From contig CANCKZ010000007.1 in assembly GCA_947378695.1 (NCBI GenBank), positions 1 through 12,737 of the forward strand: a stretch of 12,737 nucleotides of DNA, read 5' to 3'. The notes under the pieces are model-generated. The model made no database searches, was not told the DNA's origin, and worked only from the letters and a program-made list of their open reading frames with translations. This DNA is from Rickettsiales bacterium (GTDB lineage: Bacteria > Pseudomonadota > Alphaproteobacteria > Rickettsiales > Deianiraeaceae). Every line of letters starts with the position of its first letter. Position 1 is the first letter of the stretch. Positions 7,539 through 12,737 of this stretch are shown here, one piece after another. The position numbers were made by a program, and so were the translations under genes.

Positions 7539-9674
7539 TTATTTATTGGTCTCCTCATTGCTACTTGGTGGTGTTACATTAATTTCCGCATCACCACCGC
7601 CACCCTTCATTGCATTCCATGCCATCTTGCCAGCTTCCATGCCTTCATCCTTAGCAGCACCCCCAGCGGCCACTGCCTTCCCCATAGCATTAAACTTTGA
7701 TGCACCAAACATTCCAATGGAAGTTGCACCCGATATTTTTTCGACAACTGATGCAATTTGAGATGTGATAGTCTGCAACACAAGAAGCATTATAACGGCA
7801 TAGACGCAGGGGACTATGAATGATGTCATTTTACTCAAAAAAAACAATGGATTTGGTAACGAGAAAAATTCAACCAAGTATGGAATTGGAAATGAGAGCC
7901 ATGTTGGCATCCACGAAGAGTCAGCCATTCTTGCAAGAATACATGTTATTGGAACAACTTCCGAAGCAAACCCAAGAACTTGAGCACCGCCGGGATAGCA
8001 GGCCGTGTTAAGTTTGGAAACTTGCGGCACACCATTCACAACTAGGCGTTTCGGCGGTATAAACATTTGATGCTGACTTGACTGAGGAGCACTTCCGTAC
8101 AAAATTACATCCATAAGACCAATTATTACAACAAGCATCACCACCGCCATCAAAGATTGCACAACCGTTGAAATAATTTTAGTTTGGTATTTTTTACATA
8201 TATCTTCAGTTTTGGAAAACAATGCCATTGGCACAATGAGTGGCGATAGGAATATGTAAAATATAAAGAATAGTATCGACGATATATATATCTCAACGCC
8301 AATCAAAATGCCATATGTAACCTGCCCCAAATAAATTAAAGCAAAGCTTGACCAAAGCATTCCAATAATTGGAACTGGTGTCAAAAGTGGAAATGCTATC
8401 GCAGAAAATATCGATGGAATGTAGGTTCCCGAAGGAAGACCGATATAATTCGCATATTTGCAATCTATCATATCAAAGAATGCCAATATACCCTTACCTT
8501 GTGGGTACATATCAGGCGTAAAAACTGCACACCTGTCGCCAGAATCAAGCATCGATGAGAATACTATTTGTGCAACGGTTGCAGGTATGGATTGAAGCAT
8601 ATCAAAGGCAAAATCCTTCCAAGCGTCACCAATGGCAAAGTAGAAAACCAATGCAAATTTTATGCCAAACATGATAATTTCCGACTGCTTACCCATTCCA
8701 TGTGCCATGACAATTTTGTAGCCGTATGCTATAAAATAAAGAATTAACGCAAGAAATACGGCGGGCTTGAAGTAGTCCTGTGCAATTGCAAAAGGAGTTC
8801 TTCCAATTGTTGCGTTGGCGTCTCTCATTAATAAATTGCGAAATGTTCCACTAAGACATTCCATTAGGCGTGATGTAATTGGAAAGTTCACCAATGAAGA
8901 TACACCATCCGCCTGTGCAAACAAAACATCAGACATTATTGCATCAGTAACTTTATCTGATATTACCTCTATTATGCCGTTTACATCGTCCGATGATAAA
9001 CTCACAAATGTATCAGTGTCGTCTGCGCTTGCAATGGCTTCTTTGATTTTTACATCAAACGGTCGCATATCAAACGCCATTTCAGCATCGTCTCCGACAA
9101 TATTTGAACGTGCTGCATCAAGTGTGCCACCATCAAGCACAGATTTTTGAATGTATTGGTACAACATTGGATATATTGCGTAGTCATATATGGCAATTGC
9201 TCTATTCGTTAATGCTACTGTCAAGTCCGCTTTGTATTTATCTTGAGCATCTTGCTGTGCTTGGGTTGCTTTGTTTGTTTTGGTTTTTGAGTTAGCAGCC
9301 GCATCATCTGCGGTTGTGTCTTTTGCTGCGGCAATTTCACTGGCATTAGTATACTCACTCACAATACAGTTCGCACCAAGAGGGTTGTTACACAATCCAC
9401 CACTGCCGTCAATTGTTATAGCTTTAAGCCTTGAAACGAAGAAGCTTGTGAGGTTTTTGCTAATTTGAATATGCACATCGCTTGACGTGGGAATTGTTAG
9501 TCTGACATCATCAGAGCCAAGACTTTGATTCCCGGAATCCGAAACGGACGCAATACACGAACCATCAATGACGGACGTTGTTGAATCTTCTACAACTTTT
9601 TTTTTGACAATTGCACTTGCATTTTGCACAGCAGCAGCAAGAAGCAGTATTACAAAAAGAATTGAACGCAACAT
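7539..9674 (-). CDS. virB6: VirB6/TrbL family type IV secretion channel protein
   Basis: VirB6 is the polytopic inner-membrane component of type IV secretion systems, acting in the substrate channel. The 711-residue protein starts with a signal peptide (hydrophobic core ILFVILLLAAAV, likely cut after NASA near residue 22). A domain of about 280 residues, probably periplasmic, follows, including an Ala/Lys/Asp-rich stretch near 110-150. From about residue 303 there are at least six membrane helices, among them a segment like KPAVFLALILYFIAYGYKIV, a long hydrophobic block around 415-490 with GVEIYISSILFFIFYIFLSPL, and a last helix with VPCVYAVIMLLVLQTI. The C-terminal tail is Gly/Ala/Lys-rich and presumably cytoplasmic. 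This extended form is known from Rickettsiales rvh-type systems, where VirB6 paralogues are enlarged. No virB3, virB4 or other clear system gene adjoins it. The family call is strong; which paralogue it is cannot be told. Confidence 0.88.
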   Translation of the reverse strand: MLRSILFVILLLAAAVQNASAIVKKKVVEDSTTSVIDGSCIASVSDSGNQSLGSDDVRLTIPTSSDVHIQISKNLTSFFVSRLKAITIDGSGGLCNNPLGANCIVSEYTNASEIAAAKDTTADDAAANSKTKTNKATQAQQDAQDKYKADLTVALTNRAIAIYDYAIYPMLYQYIQKSVLDGGTLDAARSNIVGDDAEMAFDMRPFDVKIKEAIASADDTDTFVSLSSDDVNGIIEVISDKVTDAIMSDVLFAQADGVSSLVNFPITSRLMECLSGTFRNLLMRDANATIGRTPFAIAQDYFKPAVFLALILYFIAYGYKIVMAHGMGKQSEIIMFGIKFALVFYFAIGDAWKDFAFDMLQSIPATVAQIVFSSMLDSGDRCAVFTPDMYPQGKGILAFFDMIDCKYANYIGLPSGTYIPSIFSAIAFPLLTPVPIIGMLWSSFALIYLGQVTYGILIGVEIYISSILFFIFYIFLSPLIVPMALFSKTEDICKKYQTKIISTVVQSLMAVVMLVVIIGLMDVILYGSAPQSSQHQMFIPPKRLVVNGVPQVSKLNTACYPGGAQVLGFASEVVPITCILARMADSSWMPTWLSFPIPYLVEFFSLPNPLFFLSKMTSFIVPCVYAVIMLLVLQTITSQIASVVEKISGATSIGMFGASKFNAMGKAVAAGGAAKDEGMEAGKMAWNAMKGGGGDAEINVTPPSSNEETNK

Positions 9675-9738
9675 AAATCAAGGTCGTATTTTTCCAACCG
9701 TAACATTGAAGAAATATGAAATCAAGGTTTTTTTCTTT

Positions 9739-9990
9739 TTAAATTTTCGCCGTTTTTTTCAGGTAAATTATGCGAATAATTGCACCAAGGCTTATCAAGC
9801 ACCATGTCGATTCCAACAACAACGCAGGCAAATTAAAGTGAGATGTCAACGATGTTACAAGCAACATTGAACCAAGTCCGTTCATAATTTGATACAACAT
9901 TCCAACGCTTAAAATTCCAAAACTTGAAAGAAGGTAGGCGATAACGGTAATAATTGTGCCAACAAGCCCCAAAATGTTGAATATGTCCAT
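9739..9990 (-). CDS. Small three-helix membrane protein, CBU_0592 family-like
   Basis: The 83-residue protein is almost wholly hydrophobic, with three predicted helices at about 5-24, 30-50 and 56-77. The pattern LGLVGTIITVIAYLL, then YQIMNGLG (33-40), then a tryptophan in ESTWCLISL and a basic end resembles the uncharacterised CBU_0592 membrane family that turns up in alpha- and gammaproteobacteria; this is recognition by eye. The biochemical role is unknown. A near-consensus promoter ends 42 bases upstream of the ATG, giving a leader of about 35 nt, and virB6 follows after 64 bases with no terminator, so it probably heads the virB6-rimM operon. A short direct repeat AAATCAAGGT (9675-9684 and 9719-9728) lies in that spacer. 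Confidence 0.75.
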   Translation of the reverse strand: MDIFNILGLVGTIITVIAYLLSSFGILSVGMLYQIMNGLGSMLLVTSLTSHFNLPALLLESTWCLISLGAIIRIIYLKKTAKI

Positions 9991-10031
9991 GTAAAAATAA
10001 AAAATGTAAAATAAAAAAAATATCGGTAAGT

Positions 10032-10061
10032 ATTATAACACCAATTTGGGGGATTTGTCAA
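10032..10061 (-). promoter_or_regulatory. Near-consensus sigma-70 promoter for the 83-residue gene and virB6 operon
   Basis: On the minus strand, TTGACA (10061-10056) and TATAAT (10037-10032) are both perfect hexamers separated by 18 bases. Transcription would start near 10025, about 35 bases before the ATG at 9990. This is the best-matching promoter in the window and implies strong constitutive expression of the downstream set. Confidence 0.8.
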
Positions 10062-10129
10062 ATTATATATCAAAGAAAGTGCGAAATATAATAATTTTGC
10101 AATAATTTCAAGTTTATTTTAAAAAAGAC

Positions 10130-10158
10130 TTGACACCAACCAATTTTTAGTGTATGCT
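10130..10158 (+). promoter_or_regulatory. Sigma-70 promoter for the candidate small RNA
   Basis: TTGACA (10130-10135), a 17-base spacer, then TATGCT (10153-10158, 4 of 6 with the first three and last bases matching), directly preceded by TG. The predicted start is near 10165. No plus-strand gene follows before an intrinsic terminator. Confidence 0.65.
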
Positions 10159-10164
10159 ATTAAT

Positions 10165-10233
10165 ACATTAACAACTAGTTAATGCTTCATAAAGCTGTTT
10201 TTGGAAGTGCTTCACGGCACTTCCAGTTTTTTT
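10165..10233 (+). ncRNA. Candidate stand-alone small RNA (~69 nt)
   Basis: This short stretch is bounded by its own promoter (-35 TTGACA, -10 TATGCT) and a strong terminator, inside a 311-base gap where both flanking genes are on the other strand. Three successive hairpins can be drawn: CATTAAC/GTTAATG (10166-10172 and 10178-10184, loop AACTA), a small GCTT/AAGC stem (10184-10187 and 10192-10195) that competes for one base, and the terminator stem. It does not look like tRNA, 6S, 4.5S or tmRNA. A 30-codon frame starts at 10182 but runs through the terminator, so it is not favoured. Function unknown. The 3' end of the M16 gene starts at 10302 on the opposite strand, so terminator read-through would be antisense to that mRNA. 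Confidence 0.55.
10202..10233 (+). terminator. Strong rho-independent terminator
   Basis: A perfect 9-bp stem TGGAAGTGC (10202-10210) / GCACTTCCA (10217-10225) with the 6-base loop TTCACG is followed by G and seven T's (10227-10233). The T-run lies on the plus strand only, so it stops plus-strand transcription and would not work as well for the minus-strand M16 gene ending at 10302. Confidence 0.85.
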
Positions 10234-10301
10234 CAGCAAATTTCATCGCTCGTTTCCACGAAAAAATTCCCTAAAAATTCCAACACAACATTGCATTCCA
10301 G

Positions 10302-11519
10302 CTAAACATTTCCATAAACAACCTTTGTTGCCTTGCCTTGAAGAAGGTTTGCGATGTAGCTTTGAACATTATCAATTGTGATAGATTCCACCTTGGAAAT
10401 AATTTCATCGCTGTGAATATATTTACCAAACGATAGCAGGTTGGATATCCCTTTTTGGGATCTTGAACTTGTGCTTTCATTGGCAAATAAAATTGACGAT
10501 TTATATTGTTCCAAAACTTTTGTAAGTTCGGCTTGCGAAACATCTTGCGTTGCTCGTGTAAGTTCACGAGGAAGGGCTTCCTCCAATTTGTGCAAGTTTT
10601 CCGGCGAAGTTCCGGAGTATATCGAAAACATTCCGGAAAATTCATAAGCTTCGTAAAAACAGGCGATTGTATAGCAAAGACCCATTTTTTCACGGATCTC
10701 TTGGAATAACCTTGAAGACATCCCCCTTCCAAGAACGGCCGAAGCAACGGAGGCGATGTAGTAATCCGGGTGATTAAACGGCACGCTTTCAAAGCCCATA
10801 ACAAATTGCACTTGGGTTAGGGAATCCTTTGAAATAATATTTTCACCACCGATATATTGCGGTTTAAGAACTTCTTGCCCAACACTACCTTGCTTCATTG
10901 AGGCAAAATATTTTTCGCCCAAATCAAAAACTTTTTGTGAATCAACATTTCCCGCAACGGAAAACACAAGGTTGCTTGGCACATATTGCGAATTAACATA
11001 GTTTTGAAGGTCAGTTTTTTGGAACGCCTTAATGTTTTCCTCGGGTCCTAAAATTGTTCTTCCAAAAGGAGTATCCCCAAATGCTTGCTCTTTGTAATGG
11101 TCGAACACTACATCGTCGGGAGTATCCAGTGTGGCAGCAAGTTCTTGCAAAATAACGCCTCTCTCCCTTTCAAGCTCAACTTCGTCAAAGGTTGAATTAA
11201 GCAAAATATCAGCAAGAATATCAACCGATTTTTCAAGGTGAGTATTAAGCGATTTTATGTAATAAACGGTTTTGTCATTGCTTGTGAATGCGTTCATTGA
11301 ACCGCCGAAACAGTCAACTTCGTTTGCAATATCAAACGCCGTTCGTTTTTCAGTCCCCTTAAACGCCATGTGTTCAAGAAAATGCGAAATTCCGTTTTGT
11401 TCTTTTGTTTCGTTGAAACTTCCGGTGCCTGCTCCAACTGAAACAGTGCAGGATTGAACATCTTTCATTTCGTCCACAATTATGCGAACTCCGTTGCTTA
11501 GTGTGTGTTGTTTTATCAT
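10302..11519 (-). CDS. M16 family zinc peptidase, MPP-beta/PqqL-like
   Basis: Zinc endopeptidase of the M16B group, related to the beta subunit of the mitochondrial processing peptidase. The 405-residue protein has the inverted zinc motif HFLEH at residues 46-50, with the third ligand E126 in GVILQE, 76 residues after H50 as in mitochondrial MPP-beta. The N-terminal LSNGVRIIVDEM, GSMNAFTSNDKTVYY and the second-half signature LGRGMSSRLFQEIREKMGLCYTI are all typical. No signal peptide is seen, so a cytosolic location is likely. It begins four bases after the preceding lipoprotein stop, so the two are cotranscribed. The catalytic residues are intact; the substrate is unknown, though rickettsial homologues have been studied as processing peptidase-like enzymes. 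Confidence 0.92.
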   Translation of the reverse strand: MIKQHTLSNGVRIIVDEMKDVQSCTVSVGAGTGSFNETKEQNGISHFLEHMAFKGTEKRTAFDIANEVDCFGGSMNAFTSNDKTVYYIKSLNTHLEKSVDILADILLNSTFDEVELERERGVILQELAATLDTPDDVVFDHYKEQAFGDTPFGRTILGPEENIKAFQKTDLQNYVNSQYVPSNLVFSVAGNVDSQKVFDLGEKYFASMKQGSVGQEVLKPQYIGGENIISKDSLTQVQFVMGFESVPFNHPDYYIASVASAVLGRGMSSRLFQEIREKMGLCYTIACFYEAYEFSGMFSIYSGTSPENLHKLEEALPRELTRATQDVSQAELTKVLEQYKSSILFANESTSSRSQKGISNLLSFGKYIHSDEIISKVESITIDNVQSYIANLLQGKATKVVYGNV

Positions 11520-11523
11520 ATTT

Positions 11524-11718
11524 TTATGAGATTAAATCTTTGCTTTGAATGTTAATAATGTTTGGGTTAATTCTGTGTGAACACGGGCTTCCGTAACTTC
11601 CAACACACGGAGACTTCAAATCTCCCTTCTTTGTTTTTCCTGTAAGTTCTTCCTTGTTTGAACACGAAGTTGCGATAAGCATAACCATTATTGCGATTAC
11701 TTTGGAAGCGTTTGGCAT
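11524..11718 (-). CDS. Small lipoprotein, candidate VirB7-like
   Basis: The frame is open from 11970, but the ATG at 11718 gives a 64-residue protein with a hydrophobic segment (7-18) and a cysteine at 19 in LIATSCSN, a lipobox with alanine at -3, and the upstream extension is not protein-like. The mature part is short, with two further cysteines (C38, C46) in a PCVGSYGSPCSHRINP segment. Small size, a lipidated cysteine and a later C-x-G element fit the VirB7 outer-membrane lipoproteins of type IV secretion systems, and virB6 lies about 2 kb further along the same strand. That function is inference; it may be an unrelated envelope lipoprotein. It sits four bases before the M16 gene. An upstream TTGACA (11772-11767) may be its -35, with only a weak -10. 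Confidence 0.65.
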   Translation of the reverse strand: MPNASKVIAIMVMLIATSCSNKEELTGKTKKGDLKSPCVGSYGSPCSHRINPNIINIQSKDLIS

Positions 11719-11766
11719 TGTCTCAAATAAAATGTTACACATAATCAACAAAAGATTGTGGGGGAA

Positions 11767-11772
11767 TGTCAA
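11767..11772 (-). promoter_or_regulatory. Possible -35 box for the lipoprotein-M16 operon
   Basis: TTGACA on the minus strand, preceded by GC as in other TTGACA boxes of the window (CTTGACA), lies 48 bases upstream of the lipoprotein ATG. At 17-18 bases spacing the best -10 candidates (GTTGAT, TTGATT) match only 3 of 6, so the call is weak. Confidence 0.35.
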
Positions 11773-11809
11773 GCAATTTGTTGTGAGTTGCCCGCTATGG
11801 AGGTATCCG

Positions 11810-12034
11810 TTATGAGTTATCTTTGATGTCGTCCCAAGGTTTGCTTTCAAAATTGCGAAATATCTGTGAATTTTCCCTGAACAGGGTGTAATCGTAATAC
11901 TGTTCGTGAATAAATTCTTTTCGTTTGCAATAACCAACCTCCCTTCTAGCAACAGCATAACCAACCGCACAAACGCATAAAATTATGCAAAAAATTATTG
12001 ACAAAACCAATAATACCACCAAAACCAAATTCAT
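11810..12034 (-). CDS. Possible small membrane protein, 74 residues
   Basis: I do not recognise this protein. It begins with a long hydrophobic helix (about 2-24) containing three cysteines in FCIILCVC, followed by a basic stretch with RRE and CKRK and an acidic/aromatic tail ending in DDIKDNS. This pattern fits a single-pass protein with a cytoplasmic C-terminus. A GTG nine bases upstream is an alternative start; I chose the ATG at 12034. It is head to head with tsaC, 17 bases between the start codons, and without it 333 bases would lack a gene. Competing minus-strand frames here look like shadows. It has no homologue I can name, so it may be a chance ORF. Confidence 0.5.
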   Translation of the reverse strand: MNLVLVVLLVLSIIFCIILCVCAVGYAVARREVGYCKRKEFIHEQYYDYTLFRENSQIFRNFESKPWDDIKDNS

Positions 12035-12051
12035 AATTATCACAAAATGTT

Positions 12052-12651
12052 ATGAACATTACAGGGCAATTGGGAAAAATCAAGGAATCATTACAAAATG
12101 AAAACTTGTGCATTTTACCAACCGATACCATTCTTGGTCTTTTTTCCACAACAACTGATTTTGCCGTAAGGAAAATTTTTTCCACAAAAAAACGCTCCCT
12201 TGAAAAACCCCTTGCAATATTTGTTCCAAATATTGAATCAATTGCAAAATATGGCATTGAAAACGAAGCATCAATTGAATTTGCGCGCAATAACTTACCG
12301 GGAGCCTACACAATACTTCTTGAAGCAACGGATTTTGCGAAAAAGAGCCTCTCGCCATTGTTGATATCTAGCAATGGCAAAATTGGCATTCGCATTCCAA
12401 ACAATGCTGATATTCTTGAAATTACCAAAAGCGTGATAATCTGCGGAACAAGCGTGAACCTTTCAGGCGAAACCTTCGCAACTGATGAAAACATTCCGCA
12501 GGAAATTGCTAACTGTGTTGAATATTATTTGCAAAGCGAAAATGTGCAAACGCAAATGGCAAACACACCTTCAACAATAATTGATTTTTCGAATTGCTCC
12601 AATGTAAAAGGCTCAACTTCAAATGGTTCGCCAGTGATTATTCGGCAATGA
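12052..12651 (+). CDS. tsaC: L-threonylcarbamoyladenylate synthase, YrdC domain
   Basis: Makes threonylcarbamoyl-AMP from threonine, bicarbonate and ATP, the first step of t6A37 modification in ANN-decoding tRNAs. The 199-residue protein is the short TsaC form without the Sua5 C-terminal domain. Family motifs are LPTDTILGL (22-30), the K/R-rich TKKRSLEKPLA (45-55), the LPGAYTILLE segment, IGIRIPN, TSVNLSGE (133-140) and a PSTIIDF element before the C-terminus. A -10-like CATAAT (12032-12037) lies just upstream without a well-spaced -35. No Shine-Dalgarno is present. Its 3' end overlaps the convergent minus-strand gene by 14 bases. Confidence 0.9.
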   Translation: MNITGQLGKIKESLQNENLCILPTDTILGLFSTTTDFAVRKIFSTKKRSLEKPLAIFVPNIESIAKYGIENEASIEFARNNLPGAYTILLEATDFAKKSLSPLLISSNGKIGIRIPNNADILEITKSVIICGTSVNLSGETFATDENIPQEIANCVEYYLQSENVQTQMANTPSTIIDFSNCSNVKGSTSNGSPVIIRQ

Positions 12652-12737
12652 AACTTTGAACTTGTAGAAGAATTTGTTCCGAAAGCTCTTCTTTGGAGCA
12701 GTCAAATTCCCATCTGCCATCACCTGTAAGCATTACC
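12638..12737 (-). CDS. Unidentified protein, last 32 codons (partial at right edge)
   Basis: On the minus strand only this frame is open from the right edge to the TAA at 12640-12638. It reads as a plausible C-terminus with a GDGRWEFDCSKEELSEQIL segment and a closing amphipathic helix. I cannot assign a family from this length. Its stop lies inside tsaC, giving a 14-base convergent overlap. Confidence 0.5.
   Translation of the reverse strand, partial: VMLTGDGRWEFDCSKEELSEQILLQVQSFIAE

Noticed and set aside
10182..10274. A 30-codon plus-strand ORF starting inside the candidate small RNA
   Set aside because: It runs through a strong intrinsic terminator with a seven-T tail, has no Shine-Dalgarno, and its codons are fixed by the hairpin arms.
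10271..10804. A 177-residue minus-strand ORF inside the M16 gene
   Set aside because: It is an alternate frame within a well-supported peptidase and has no family features.
11609..11625. GGAGA/TCTCC inverted repeat as a terminator
   Set aside because: It lies inside the lipoprotein coding region and is not followed by a T-run on either strand.
11719..11970. N-terminal extension of the lipoprotein ORF to 148 residues
   Set aside because: The added 84 residues overlap the small membrane ORF, look unlike protein and would bury the lipoprotein signal peptide internally.
11998..12003. TTGACA as the -35 box of tsaC
   Set aside because: The nearest -10-like sequence (CATAAT at 12032) is 28 bases away, too far for a normal sigma-70 promoter.
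1..12737. tRNA, rRNA, CRISPR arrays, insertion sequences or transposases
   Set aside because: No cloverleaf, rRNA segment, regularly spaced repeat or transposase-like protein was seen in any region.

Overview
The window is a dense stretch of chromosome, low to moderate in GC, from an alphaproteobacterium. The best fit is a Rickettsiales-like lineage. Three things point there: a long VirB6 with a signal peptide and a large N-terminal domain, of the kind known from Rickettsiales type IV secretion systems (T4SS) whose genes are scattered; an AtpB with the alphaproteobacterial/mitochondrial NMVAGH motif; and an M16 peptidase like the mitochondrial processing peptidase. The taxonomic call is inference. 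No rRNA, tRNA, CRISPR array or insertion sequence was seen.

Layout. Bases 2-2218 (+) hold the C-terminal two thirds of the transcription-repair coupling factor Mfd, cut by the left edge. Bases 2261-3436 (-) hold ribosomal protein bL25 followed by gmhA, the first enzyme of the LPS heptose pathway. A 151-base divergent promoter region with a perfect 9-bp inverted repeat follows. Bases 3588-6059 (+) form a tightly packed operon: rpmD (uL30), atpB (ATP synthase subunit a), ribH (lumazine synthase) and dapF (diaminopimelate epimerase). A 203-base convergent gap carries a 15-bp direct repeat.

Bases 6263-9990 are on the minus strand. In transcription order they hold a small three-helix membrane protein (CBU_0592-like), virB6, rimM and a membrane-anchored coiled-coil protein with a C-terminus like bacterial mitofilin/Mic60. 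A near-consensus sigma-70 promoter precedes the set. The 311-base gap at 9991-10301 holds that promoter. It also holds a second, plus-strand promoter followed about 70 nt later by a strong intrinsic terminator with no gene attached: a candidate small RNA.

Bases 10302-11718 (-) hold a 64-residue lipoprotein, possibly VirB7-like, then an M16 zinc peptidase. Bases 11810-12034 (-) may encode a small membrane protein, head to head with tsaC (t6A tRNA modification) at 12052-12651 (+). The right edge carries the last 32 codons of an unidentified minus-strand gene.

The genes join housekeeping functions (repair, translation, ATP synthesis, riboflavin, lysine/peptidoglycan precursor) with envelope and secretion parts. 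The gene order is unusual: rpmD, atpB and rimM all lie away from their usual operon partners, and virB6 shares an apparent operon with rimM. Start codons generally lack a Shine-Dalgarno sequence.
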